A stretch of 17,755 nt of DNA from Bacillota bacterium (GCA_023388195.1 JAEWGR010000011.1:1-17755), one strand, 5' to 3'; counted from the first letter of the stretch, positions 6,375 through 13,238 are shown. Notes: generated by a model not told the origin, from the sequence alone. Translations and numbers: made by a program.

Positions 6375-8099
6375 TTACATGCGAAATTTGGCAACTAATT
6401 CGTTCAATCCTTCAGCCAGCTTTTCCATCGCCAGAACAGCAGCCGTGATTTCCTGCGCAGATGCGGCCTGCTCGGTGGAAACACCGGCCACGGTTTCGAG
6501 TTCAACCATCGTTTTCTTACTAATACCAACAATAGTATCAGCAGATACCACAATGGCCTTGCTATCTCCGGCCAATTCCTGAATCAAACCGGCAACACCA
6601 TTTACTTGTTGCAGCAGGCCATTAGTGGTACTCACTATTTCTTCAAAGGCTTTACCGGCACCGGCGGTAACAACAGTACCGTCCTGAACGCGTTCAAGGC
6701 CCTTATACATCGCGGCCACAGCCTGACTGGTGTCGGTCCGGGTTTTTTCGATTAACCCGGCAATCTGGTTAGCCGCATGTTGCGAGTCTTCAGCCAGCTT
6801 GCGCACCTCTTCGGCCACAACAGCAAAGCCGCGCCCGGCCTCGCCGGCCCGTGCCGCTTCAATAGCCGCATTAAGGGCCAGCAGATTGGTTTGCGAGGCT
6901 ATGCCGGCAATGGTATCAACAATCTGACCGATTTCACTGGATCGCTCTCCCAGTTTATCGACGGCCGCAGCCGAATCTGCTACGGTTTGCTGAATACCGG
7001 TCATTTGCACAGTCAGGTCACTCATCGTTTTTCTCCCTGCCTGCGCCGTCAGGGCAGTTTTCGCTGCCATTTCACTCACCGCACCGGCCCGTTCCGCCGC
7101 ATGGGCAGCTTGGGCCGACATCTTGTCCATTGTTTGGGCCGTATAGCCGGCTTCCTTAAATTGAACCTGGGTATCCTGGGAAAGCTGGGTAACCAGACCG
7201 GTTACCTGACTGGAAATAGTGGCTGAATGATAGGCTGTGGCTGTTAAATTCTGGGCAGACGCGACCAATTGTTCAGCCGACCGGGTGATATGTTCAATAA
7301 TTTTTTTCAGGTTGCCCTTCATACTGTTAAAAGCCTGGGCCAGTTCACCGATTTCATCATTACTCACATAAGGAATATTCTCAGTGCCTAATTCGCCCTC
7401 TGCGATTCTGGCGGCATTACGCACAACCATTTTTACCGGTTTGGATATTTTGCGATTGACTGCAATGCCAATCAGGACTGCCAGAATGGCTGCCACACAA
7501 TTAGCTGCTAATACCCAGCGCTGAATCTGGATAATCTGTTTGTCAAATTCACTTTTCGCCTGTTGTGTATCGGCTTCAACAAGGCGAACCAGTTCGTCCA
7601 CGGCCATAATTGTTTCTTTATAGGGATCTCCGGCCACTTGCATATAGGAGTTGAGCTGGGAAATATGATCTCCCTGTTTAGCCAGAATAGCCTTGGCAGC
7701 AAATGTTTCATACTGTTTTTTACCTGTTTTAATATACGCAACTAAATTTTTTGCTTTTTCGGAAAGCAAGATTCCCTCGACTTCAGTTAAATCGGCATCA
7801 CTGCGTTGTTTATAATTGTTATAAAGAGTAATATCCTTTTCATCCCCTGTAAAGCAGAACCTGGTCACAGTCGCCGATTCGTTAGCCATTTGGGATGTAA
7901 ACGACAATAACTTCATTATTACTTTCTGGTTACCGGCAGCCATCGTTTCATAGGTAGTATTAAGCCGGTCAATTGTGTAAAATGTAAAAAGGCTTATCAT
8001 AACGATAAACACAATAATCAAACCAAAAGCCGCCATGATTTTATGACCAATTTTTAAACTTCCTTGCCATCGCTGAGGAAGCCAGTTTTTAATTGACAT
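6375..8099 (-). CDS. methyl-accepting chemotaxis protein
   Basis: This 574-residue chemoreceptor has a first membrane helix at about 21-43 and a second at about 195-214. Between them is a ~150-residue helical periplasmic region of the four-helix-bundle kind. A HAMP linker (about 215-265) and a long cytoplasmic signalling coiled coil follow. The hairpin tip EIGQIVDTIAGIASQTNLLA through AARAGEAGRGFAVVAEEVRKLAE (about 389-437) is the conserved contact site for CheW and CheA. Glutamine/glutamate-rich flanks are likely methylation sites. The protein ends without the NWETF-type CheR tether. ATG 8099 has GAGGAGG upstream. It would transmit binding of an unknown ligand to the flagellar system or to another Che-like pathway. 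It has its own promoter (8132-8160). Confidence 0.95.
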   Translation of the reverse strand: MSIKNWLPQRWQGSLKIGHKIMAAFGLIIVFIVMISLFTFYTIDRLNTTYETMAAGNQKVIMKLLSFTSQMANESATVTRFCFTGDEKDITLYNNYKQRSDADLTEVEGILLSEKAKNLVAYIKTGKKQYETFAAKAILAKQGDHISQLNSYMQVAGDPYKETIMAVDELVRLVEADTQQAKSEFDKQIIQIQRWVLAANCVAAILAVLIGIAVNRKISKPVKMVVRNAARIAEGELGTENIPYVSNDEIGELAQAFNSMKGNLKKIIEHITRSAEQLVASAQNLTATAYHSATISSQVTGLVTQLSQDTQVQFKEAGYTAQTMDKMSAQAAHAAERAGAVSEMAAKTALTAQAGRKTMSDLTVQMTGIQQTVADSAAAVDKLGERSSEIGQIVDTIAGIASQTNLLALNAAIEAARAGEAGRGFAVVAEEVRKLAEDSQHAANQIAGLIEKTRTDTSQAVAAMYKGLERVQDGTVVTAGAGKAFEEIVSTTNGLLQQVNGVAGLIQELAGDSKAIVVSADTIVGISKKTMVELETVAGVSTEQAASAQEITAAVLAMEKLAEGLNELVAKFRM

Positions 8100-8131
8100 G
8101 TTAAATCCTCCTCATTAGGTAAAATAATGTA

Positions 8132-8160
8132 ATTATAGCATTTGCAAAATATTTGGTCAC
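8132..8160 (-). promoter_or_regulatory. sigma-A promoter of the chemoreceptor gene
   Basis: On the minus strand GTGACC (8155-8160) and TATAAT (8132-8137) are separated by exactly 17 bases, with TGC in front of the -10 (extended -10). It lies about 33 bases upstream of the start codon. Confidence 0.65.
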
Positions 8161-8275
8161 CATTTTTATAGATATTTTGGTCAATAGCAGTTTTTTTCAA
8201 TTCAATCTCTGCATCATTCTGTTGCAGCATCTATTAAAAAAATATTACCGGCTAAAACAGAATATTGACCAAAAC
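8149..8275. repeat. three copies of a TTGACCAAAATAT-like motif in the divergent promoter region
   Basis: ATATTTGGTCA (8149-8159) and ATATTTTGGTCAAT (8172-8185) are direct repeats. The reverse orientation occurs as ATATTGACCAAAA starting at 8263. One copy covers the -35 of the chemoreceptor promoter and another the -35 of the riboswitch promoter. They may be binding sites of a shared regulator of both divergent transcripts, or only similar -35 regions. Confidence 0.45.
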
Positions 8276-8293
8276 CGTTTACTATGGTAAAGT
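8265..8293 (+). promoter_or_regulatory. promoter of the riboswitch transcript
   Basis: TTGACC (8265-8270) and TAAAGT (8288-8293) are 17 bases apart, giving a start near 8300, about 15 bases before the first pairing element of the riboswitch. Confidence 0.55.
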
Positions 8294-8314
8294 AATGTAA
8301 AAGATCATATAAAA

Positions 8315-8385
8315 TTACGCAACTGACGGATTAGTGGAGTTTACCACATGAAGCGTAGTTTCAGTCATAGTCGACCGTCTGGACA
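8315..8385 (+). promoter_or_regulatory. ZTP (pfl-class) riboswitch aptamer
   Basis: The architecture follows the ZTP/ZMP aptamer. P1 pairs TTACGC (8315-8320) with GCGTAG (8353-8358). The conserved ACTGACGGA junction follows the 5' strand of P1. P2 pairs GTGG (8334-8337) with CCAC (8344-8347), and the GAAGC segment precedes the 3' strand of P1. After a short linker comes CGACCGTCTGGACA, matching the conserved CGCCUGGGCA 3' domain. The pseudoknot pairs GACGG (8325-8329) with CCGTC (8375-8379), a compensatory change relative to the usual GGCG/CGCC. ZTP riboswitches sense the purine intermediate ZMP/ZTP, a sign of 10-formyl-tetrahydrofolate shortage. A terminator directly overlaps the pseudoknot, as expected for an ON switch. 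The downstream gene is a Rex-like regulator, unusual for this class. Confidence 0.78.
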
Positions 8386-8414
8386 ACATATTTTGCTGTT
8401 CAGATGGTTTTTTT
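8374..8414 (+). terminator. riboswitch-controlled intrinsic terminator
   Basis: ACCGTCTGGACA (8374-8385) pairs with TGTTCAGATGGT (8397-8408) through ten Watson-Crick and two G-U pairs, followed by seven T (8408-8414). The 5' arm is the same sequence that forms the riboswitch pseudoknot, so ligand binding and termination exclude each other. Confidence 0.82.
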
Positions 8415-8501
8415 ATTTGCTATTGGCGGTTTATATTCTTAGTCTACAAAAAATAATTTCAGACACAATACTCCAAATTATCCAAATATTTTGAAGTATA
8501 C

Positions 8502-8507
8502 TATAAT
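8502..8507 (+). promoter_or_regulatory. possible internal -10 element ahead of the Rex-like gene
   Basis: TATAAT stands 52 bases before the start codon and 88 bases after the riboswitch terminator, but no good -35 lies at 16-18 bases. An imperfect dyad (ATACTCCAAA at 8468 and TTTTGAAGTAT ending at 8500) covers the place where a -35 would be and could be an autoregulatory site. If active, this promoter would bypass the riboswitch. Confidence 0.35.
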
Positions 8508-8558
8508 AGGCTTTACTTTTTTGTCATATGTGCAAATTAGATCAAGGAGGTTTACAAC

Positions 8559-9230
8559 ATGCGTTTTAATAAAGATGAAATATCAAAAAGCACTATCAAT
8601 AGGATAGCAAAATATTATGCCATATTGCTGGAACTGCGTAGTGAAGACAAAATCATCTGTACCTCTGAGGACCTGGGGCGGCGTATGGGTGTTCCCTCGT
8701 CGCTTGTCCGCAAAGATCTCGCTAACTTTGGCGAATTCGGCACCAAAGGGGTCGGTTACCAGGTTCACTACATGATATGGCGGATTGAGCAGATCCTGGG
8801 GTATAGAGCTACCTGGAATGCCGTAGTCATTGGCTCGTGCATACCGGCGTTGACGCTGCTCACAGCCGGTGGCATTTTCCCCCCGGGAATTCATATTGCC
8901 GCCGTTTGTGATCTGGAAAAGGACAAGCTGGGTGTGCCTGCTGGCAGCGGTTCCCAATTGGTAATCGAATCATTCGACAATATTAACACGATTGTCCATA
9001 AACAAAATATCATTATGGGAATTATGGCAGTAGACCAGACCAAAAGCCAGCAGGTTGCCGACAAGCTGGTGGCAGCGGGTGTTATTGGTATTGCTAATCT
9101 ATCCTCAATTCCAGTTTTAGTTCCTGAACATATCCTGCTGGTAGAAGTGAACCTGGCTTCCTGGCTGAGCCAGATTACCTATAGCTTAAATCTTTTCGCA
9201 GGTAAACCCTGCATAGAGTCGTTTTCATAA
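8559..9230 (+). CDS. Rex-family transcriptional regulator with degenerate NAD-binding motif
   Basis: The 223 residues align along their length with the redox repressor Rex. The N-terminal winged helix (1-80) carries SEDLGRRMGVPSSLVRKDLANFGEFGTKGVGY, close to the Rex DNA-binding motif. The C-terminal half has the Rossmann-like order of Rex and its closing segments (VIGIANLSSIPVLVP, then VEVNLASWLSQITYSL, the domain-swapped helix). The glycine-rich GxGxxG loop that binds NAD(H) reads GSCIPA at 92-97, keeping only the first glycine. The acidic residue at the end of strand 2 is present (D118 in VCD). Classical NADH sensing may thus be lost or altered. The start has AAGGAGG upstream. It lies behind a ZTP-class riboswitch and a weak internal promoter. 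A bona fide rex elsewhere in the genome is likely, so no gene symbol is given. Confidence 0.85.
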   Translation: MRFNKDEISKSTINRIAKYYAILLELRSEDKIICTSEDLGRRMGVPSSLVRKDLANFGEFGTKGVGYQVHYMIWRIEQILGYRATWNAVVIGSCIPALTLLTAGGIFPPGIHIAAVCDLEKDKLGVPAGSGSQLVIESFDNINTIVHKQNIIMGIMAVDQTKSQQVADKLVAAGVIGIANLSSIPVLVPEHILLVEVNLASWLSQITYSLNLFAGKPCIESFS

Positions 9231-9506
9231 TACTTGCAAACAAGCAGGATCAGCCAGAATGGCATCTTTAATCTGCTTCTTTTTATCCAGATGGCGTCCA
9301 CTGGAAATATCAATGGAAGTACTGCCATTGGCTTTGAAATGAAAATCGACATAAAACTCCATGCCATCAGCTTTAATGTCGACACGGTGCCGGTGTACCC
9401 CTTTGTGGATCAGCTCTGAGACTGCAAAATCTTTGTAATGTACTGCGCAAAAATTCTTAATAGCAGGTACAAGTAATTCTCTGTTCAGCATTTTTTCTCT
9501 ACTCAT
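9225..9506 (-). CDS. small protein of unknown function
   Basis: The product has 93 residues, starting at an ATG with AGGAGG eight bases upstream, which is good evidence that it is real. It overlaps the 3' end of the convergent Rex-like gene by six bases. It is soluble, with no signal peptide or membrane segment. The central part (VDIKADGMEFYVDFHFKANG, then STSIDISSGRHLDKK) looks like alternating beta strands followed by a helix. The VDFHFKANGSTSIDISSG stretch has a faint resemblance to the small TBP-like domain of the RNase LS toxin RnlA; this is a remembered similarity that needs a profile search and may be chance. I do not recognise the family. Confidence 0.7.
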   Translation of the reverse strand: MSREKMLNRELLVPAIKNFCAVHYKDFAVSELIHKGVHRHRVDIKADGMEFYVDFHFKANGSTSIDISSGRHLDKKKQIKDAILADPACLQVL

Positions 9507-9862
9507 GGTTGAATCCTCCTATATCATGTCAGCTTGTCTGCTCATTATCAACCAACACCACGCTTTATTCCCGTGTGTTGATATCATAATAAATTCTCAA
9601 GCATTCTGCCTTAGCCATTTATGTTTGCTTTTCGGCCTTTTTAAGAAGTAAATGCAAGAAATTCCTCGCAAATTGTACCAAAATACCTGATTGAAGTCAA
9701 TGAATGTCTTCCCTTTTAGGTTATCCCTTTTTGAAAATACCGGTTAAAATTGGCCAAATAGATAAGCTCCACGCTCCAAAAACCCTTTACTGGTCTCCCT
9801 TTCTTCATGAATAAATGTCTATCTACAGGGTAAACTTGAACAATGTTAGATTGGAGGTTACC
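9507..9862. other. divergent intergenic region
   Basis: No gene is seen between the divergent starts at 9506 and 9863. It contains an imperfect inverted repeat, CAACACCACG (9553-9562) with CGTGTGTTG (9572-9580), just upstream of the minus-strand unknown gene. That is a reasonable location for an operator of that gene. The rest is AT-rich without clear promoters. Confidence 0.5.
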
Positions 9863-10492
9863 ATGGATATTGTTGACATCATTCATCAAACCAGACTGGA
9901 GTTGTGGGGTTATCAGTTGACCGAATGGCAGACCAATCTTTTTACTATCCGCTGGTGGTTTGTCATTGCCAGCATAACCGCAGCCTACGCTATCTGGTGG
10001 AAATATGTGGATAAGAGCCGCCTGACGCAAATACTTCTGTTTGGCTCATTTATAGCCGTTTTCCGGATTATTCTGGATGATGCCGGGGCCTCATCCGCGC
10101 TGTGGGTTTACTCAGTAAAACCGTTACCACTGGGACATGCACTGTTTTTAAATGATTTAACCATTGTGCCCTTAGGCTTCATGCTGGTCTACCAATATGG
10201 TCACACCTGGAAAAAGTTTTTACTCTGGGCCTTTATAACAGAAGTGGGCTACTCCTTTGTCTTTCTTCCAATATTAGCAGAATTTGATATTCTCCGTTTA
10301 TACAACTGGCAATTTTACTACACATTTTTTATCATGCTGATTGCCTCGTCTGTCATGCGAGCCATTCTATTAACAGTTATCGCAATTCAACAAAAACATG
10401 AATACCGGTATAATCATGCCCCTTTATCAGCGGCACTTCAACCGGCAATGAAGCCTTTAGAAAAACAGAGCGATAATCAGGATGATACATAA
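9863..10492 (+). CDS. multi-pass membrane protein, CBO0543-like
   Basis: The 209 residues contain about five hydrophobic helices (about 31-47, 55-72, 100-112, 119-137, 150-175). The tail from about 180 is charged, polar and cytoplasmic-looking. Aromatic and acidic positions such as ILDDAG, the LNDLTIVPLGFMLVYQY segment and YNWQFYYTFFI recall the CBO0543 family of Firmicutes membrane proteins, whose role is unknown. ATG 9863 is chosen because GGAGG (9853-9857) lies five bases upstream and the protein then starts with a short amphipathic segment. An earlier in-frame start at 9815 has no such site. A strong palindromic hairpin follows the stop codon. Function is not assigned. Confidence 0.75.
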   Translation: MDIVDIIHQTRLELWGYQLTEWQTNLFTIRWWFVIASITAAYAIWWKYVDKSRLTQILLFGSFIAVFRIILDDAGASSALWVYSVKPLPLGHALFLNDLTIVPLGFMLVYQYGHTWKKFLLWAFITEVGYSFVFLPILAEFDILRLYNWQFYYTFFIMLIASSVMRAILLTVIAIQQKHEYRYNHAPLSAALQPAMKPLEKQSDNQDDT

Positions 10493-10493
10493 A

Positions 10494-10524
10494 GCACAGA
10501 CCGTCCTAACCGGACGGTCTGTGC
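10494..10524. terminator. bidirectional hairpin between convergent genes
   Basis: GCACAGACCGTCC (10494-10506) and its exact complement (10512-10524) form a 13-bp stem with a five-base loop. It starts two bases after the plus-strand stop codon and abuts the stop codon of the small minus-strand gene. T-runs are short on both sides. Confidence 0.7.
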
Positions 10525-10686
10525 CTATTTATCCATATCTACCATAAGTTTTCGTTTGGAGAAGTCTTTGAAAAAATCCTCAGAAACAGACATTTGTTTG
10601 GCATCTCTGACAAGTTGAATCCTTTTTCCCATATCCGCGCAGGTACAGTCAAACGGCATATCTTTATCACAAATCAGACATTTCAT
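10525..10686 (-). CDS. 53-residue Cys-rich small protein
   Basis: A short gene runs from ATG 10686 to TAG at 10525, with a textbook ribosome binding site (AAGGAGG) upstream and a hairpin directly after the stop. The product begins MKCLICDKDMPFDCTCADMG and continues with a charged helical part ending KRKLMVDMDK. Four cysteines (CxxC at 3-6 and CxC at 14-16) suggest a small zinc or iron binding knuckle. It is soluble, with no signal peptide. I do not recognise the family; comparable short CxxC proteins are common and poorly annotated in spore-forming Firmicutes. Confidence 0.68.
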   Translation of the reverse strand: MKCLICDKDMPFDCTCADMGKRIQLVRDAKQMSVSEDFFKDFSKRKLMVDMDK

Positions 10687-10905
10687 CTACCTACCTCCTT
10701 ACGAATAAATTCTACAATAAATTAACAAATTCCTTGTCTTCGGAAAGGCTATACCGTATTTTTCCAGAGTGGAACAACAAGATTTATATTGATTGCTCTT
10801 GCTGCGGTACGCGCCGGTTTTTAATGGTTTGCGCTATTACCGCGCATTAATTCTTTTGGGTTTGAGTACATAAGGATTTGTAACCAACAGCATTCATGTT
10901 TTGAT

Positions 10906-11418
10906 TCATTCTTCGACCGGATTGGCCGGGCCGGCCAGTTCGTATTGATACAAGCTCAAATCCAGCCAGCGGCCGAATTTGTAACCGGCCTTGCAAATGG
11001 TACCGGCTAAAATAAAGCCCATCTTTTCATGCATGGCCCGGCTGCCGAGGTTGCCGGCGTCAATGCCGGCAATCATCGTCGCATAGCCTTTGGCGTTGGC
11101 CAGTTTGATCAGTTCCTGCATCAGTCTGGTGCCGATACCCTTGCCCTGGTGCTGATTATGGACGTAAACTGAGTGCTCGATGGTATATTTATAAGCCGGC
11201 TTGGCCCGGAAGGGGCCAAAGGTGGCAAACCCGTTCACCAGATTATTTTCCTCAAACACCAGCACCGGCAGCCCGGCCTTCCTCTTCTCCTCATACCAGG
11301 CCAGCCTGGCAGCCATGGTATACGGTTTATAATCATACACCGCGGTTGTATTGACGATCGCCTCATTGTAAATCTCCTGAATAGCCGCTAAATCCTCAGG
11401 TCTGGCATCGCGAATCAT
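10906..11418 (-). CDS. GNAT N-acetyltransferase, phosphinothricin acetyltransferase-like
   Basis: This 170-residue GNAT enzyme transfers acetyl from acetyl-CoA to an amino group. It shows the beginning IRDARPEDLAAIQEIYNEAI, the substrate-loop pattern NTTAVYDYKP, and the acetyl-CoA pyrophosphate loop QHQGKGIG near residue 94. It also has the late NLGSRAMHEKMGF segment followed by GYKFGRWLDLSLYQ. This order is that of the PAT/YncA (MddA) subgroup, which acetylates phosphinothricin, methionine sulfoximine or related amino acids. The natural substrate is unknown. ATG 11418 is preceded by GGGAAGTGGG. No partner gene is adjacent. Confidence 0.9.
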   Translation of the reverse strand: MIRDARPEDLAAIQEIYNEAIVNTTAVYDYKPYTMAARLAWYEEKRKAGLPVLVFEENNLVNGFATFGPFRAKPAYKYTIEHSVYVHNQHQGKGIGTRLMQELIKLANAKGYATMIAGIDAGNLGSRAMHEKMGFILAGTICKAGYKFGRWLDLSLYQYELAGPANPVEE

Positions 11419-11531
11419 AAGCCCACTTCCCTTTTGCTGCTATCTGACTATAGCTGATATTCCCGTCCGGACACACCCGGCAGCTGCCGGTAGTCGGAGG
11501 GGTTATGAATTACTAATTCTCCCGGACGGTG

Positions 11532-11560
11532 TTGTTTCCTGCCAGGGAGAATTTTATATT
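11532..11560 (+). promoter_or_regulatory. promoter candidate for an antisense RNA
   Basis: TTGTTT (11532-11537) and TATATT (11555-11560) are exactly 17 bases apart on the plus strand and point toward the 3' end of the toxin-like gene. An inverted repeat AATTCTCCC/GGGAGAATT (11515-11523, 11545-11553) overlaps it. Confidence 0.45.
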
Positions 11561-11566
11561 CTGCAA

Positions 11567-11644
11567 AGGCAGCCTACCCAGGTCAGCCCGATTTGACGTT
11601 TTAAGAAATAATCGCCATCTGGGCAGGGGCGGCTATTTCTTTTT
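11567..11644 (+). ncRNA. candidate type I antitoxin RNA
   Basis: A ~78-base RNA is predicted from the promoter at 11532-11560 to a terminator. The terminator stem GAAATAATCGCC (11605-11616) pairs with GGCGGCTATTTC (11628-11639), with one mismatch and one wobble, and is followed by five T (11640-11644). Its 3' part is antisense to the stop codon and 3' end of the small toxin-like gene. That convergent layout is known from txpA/RatA and bsrG/SR4. No conserved primary sequence is claimed. Confidence 0.45.
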
Positions 11645-11710
11645 GGTCGTGACCAATACCATGAGCGTGGCAAATGCAACAGCAAATGTCACTGCTTCGT
11701 AGATAGTCAT
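11633..11710 (-). CDS. 25-residue Hol_Tox-like membrane peptide
   Basis: The peptide starts MTIYEAVTFAVAFATLMVLV and ends TTKKK. An N-terminal M-T/V-x-Y-E-A, a single hydrophobic helix and a basic tail are the hallmarks of the putative holin-like toxin family (Hol_Tox), small membrane peptides of Firmicutes considered type I toxins. A run of eight G followed by AGG lies directly before the ATG. The gene is too short for routine annotation. A promoter and terminator for a convergent antisense RNA are visible at its 3' side. Toxicity is inferred from the family pattern only. Confidence 0.65.
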   Translation of the reverse strand: MTIYEAVTFAVAFATLMVLVTTKKK

Positions 11711-12078
11711 CCTCCCCCCCCTGCGCGTCTTCTTCTTTTTGCGAAATTCACCTAATCGAAACAGACCACAGCCAAGCAAAGCATCCTGCGTCCTGCAGGG
11801 CTAAGCATCTATAGTCTGCAAGACATTGGATGTTTTTTCAATACAAAGAAGCAAAATAAACGTCCCTTTGCTTCTCGAAAATCGGGGCATTACAGGGCAT
11901 AAAAGTACCTGCCAGACCGGCAAGCCGACAATAAAAGAAAAATCACCAGTTGCCAAGATGAGTGCAACTGGTGATTTTTTGCTGTTTTGTTCAAGAAAGG
12001 CTGGTTTTCCCTTGGCTATTAGCCATTAAAAAGCTCTTTGGGCAATACAACGGCGCTTGTGATGTCGTCTAGGGATTA
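11711..12078. other. intergenic region upstream of the toxin-like gene
   Basis: No supported gene. It holds a 9-bp stem hairpin, AGAAGCAAA (11847-11855) with TTTGCTTCT (11867-11875), and the terminator at 11938-11980. A plus-strand open frame spanning 11826-12029 crosses that terminator and has no ribosome binding site. Confidence 0.5.
11938..11980. terminator. bidirectional terminator downstream of rsgA
   Basis: AATCACCAGTTGC (11941-11953) pairs exactly with GCAACTGGTGATT (11964-11976). T-rich tails lie on both strands (TTTTTT at 11975-11980; TTTTTCTTTTATT on the minus strand). On the minus strand it ends the rsgA transcript. Confidence 0.85.
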
Positions 12079-13164
12079 CTAGCGCCGCTTTTTCTTACTT
12101 TTCTCTTTGAGCAGAGCCCGTGCATTTTTCATGCCGCCCAGTTCTGCGAACATCGCATTCAGCTTTTCGGTTTCAATCTGTTTGGCATTCAAGCCCTCAT
12201 ACTTAGCTTCTTTTTTCAGCTTTATATAGCTGACAAGCCGCTCAGCCGGCAGCAGACCGTCGTTTATGACCTGTTGTACGGCACAGCCGGGCTCACGGGT
12301 ATGGGTGCAGTCATGAAACCGGCACCTTGCCGACAGGTCGTCAATATCGGCAAAGGCCTTGGCAAGGTCGGCGCTTTCGAGCCCGAGTTCCCTCATTCCC
12401 GGTGTGTCAATAACAACACCACCGCCCGGAATAACAAGCAGCTCCCGCCTGGTCGTGGTATGCCTGCCTTTATCATTATCCCCTATAGCGTGCGTTTGCA
12501 GAATGTCCCGGCCGCTGAGTGTATTAATCAGAGTTGACTTCCCAACACCGGAGGAGCCGATAAAGGCAATCGTTTTGCCGTTATGCAGATATTTGCGCAC
12601 AGGCAGGCAGCCACCGGCAGTCAAACTGGAAGTAACAAGTACCTCAACCTCGCAGGCGACAGTCTCCAGTTCCAGCAGCTTGTGGTCAAGCTGCTCGCAC
12701 AAATCCGCTTTAGTGAGCACAATGACCGGATTGGCCCCACTATCCCAGGCGATGCCAAGATAACGTTCTACCCTGCGGAGGTTGTAATCATTATTCAGGG
12801 ACATACAGATAAACACGGTATCAATATTTGCGGCTACAACCTGTTCAGCATTTGCTGTGCCTGCCGCCTTCCTGATAAAGGCACTTTTCCTTGTCAGAAC
12901 CTGGTGGATGATTGCGTTCCCACCGTCATTTTCCTGACGGTCAAGCATGACAAAGTCGCCTACTGCCGGATAGTCGGATATTTTTCGGGCGTCAAACCGG
13001 AACTTTCCCGAAATCTCCGCCGTAACCTCACCCTGCTCGGTTGCGGCCTTATACAGGTCTTTGTACTGAGAAACGATGCGCCCGATATAGTAACCCGGAT
13101 ATAAAGCAGACTCAGTAATAAATCTCTGGCTAAGCCCTATATTTTCCATATCAATTGTACTCAA
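12079..13164 (-). CDS. rsgA: ribosome small subunit-dependent GTPase A
   Basis: This circularly permuted GTPase helps late 30S subunit maturation. With TTG 13164 as start (361 residues) the order is: N-terminal OB-fold (about 20-90), G4 TKAD at 151-154, G1 GSSGVGKST at 203-211, G2 HTTTRRE, and G3 DTPGM at 253-257. Then comes the zinc motif C281-x4-C286-x-H288-x5-C294, and a long basic tail ending KEKSKKKRR. TTG 13164 is chosen because GGAGG lies eight bases upstream; a TTG at 13179 overlaps that site, and ATG 13149 is 23 bases away. It is longer than a typical YjeQ/YloQ because of the N-terminal extension and C-terminal tail, so it may be a second RsgA paralogue. Its ribosome binding site sits in a hairpin behind a short leader ORF. 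Confidence 0.9.
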   Translation of the reverse strand: MSTIDMENIGLSQRFITESALYPGYYIGRIVSQYKDLYKAATEQGEVTAEISGKFRFDARKISDYPAVGDFVMLDRQENDGGNAIIHQVLTRKSAFIRKAAGTANAEQVVAANIDTVFICMSLNNDYNLRRVERYLGIAWDSGANPVIVLTKADLCEQLDHKLLELETVACEVEVLVTSSLTAGGCLPVRKYLHNGKTIAFIGSSGVGKSTLINTLSGRDILQTHAIGDNDKGRHTTTRRELLVIPGGGVVIDTPGMRELGLESADLAKAFADIDDLSARCRFHDCTHTREPGCAVQQVINDGLLPAERLVSYIKLKKEAKYEGLNAKQIETEKLNAMFAELGGMKNARALLKEKSKKKRR

Positions 13165-13171
13165 TTTTATA

Positions 13172-13238
13172 GCCTCCAAAAGTATTTACCGGCAACTTTT
13201 GGGAGGTATATACATTAACTTATTTTGTATGCACCTCC
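13172..13238 (-). promoter_or_regulatory. alternative hairpins controlling the rsgA ribosome binding site
   Basis: On the minus strand three segments can pair in two exclusive ways. Segment 1 is GGAGGTGCATAC (13227-13238, inside the leader ORF). Segment 2 is GTATATACCTCCCAAAAGT (13195-13213). Segment 3 is ACTTTTGGAGGC (13172-13183, the rsgA ribosome binding site). Segments 1 and 2 pair over 12 positions with one mismatch and one G-U. Segments 2 and 3 pair over 11 bases with one bulge and would hide the binding site. This is a layout for translational attenuation. Confidence 0.5.

Noticed and set aside
9716..10030. 104-codon open frame on the minus strand
   Set aside because: It overlaps the start of the CBO0543-like gene antisense and has no plausible ribosome binding site or recognisable domain.
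10803..10843. inverted repeat TGCGGTA/TACCGC between the small Cys-rich gene and the acetyltransferase
   Set aside because: Short arms with a 28-base loop and no T-run; not convincing as a terminator or operator.
11826..12029. 67-codon plus-strand open frame
   Set aside because: It runs through the terminator at 11938-11980, has no ribosome binding site and no domain signal.
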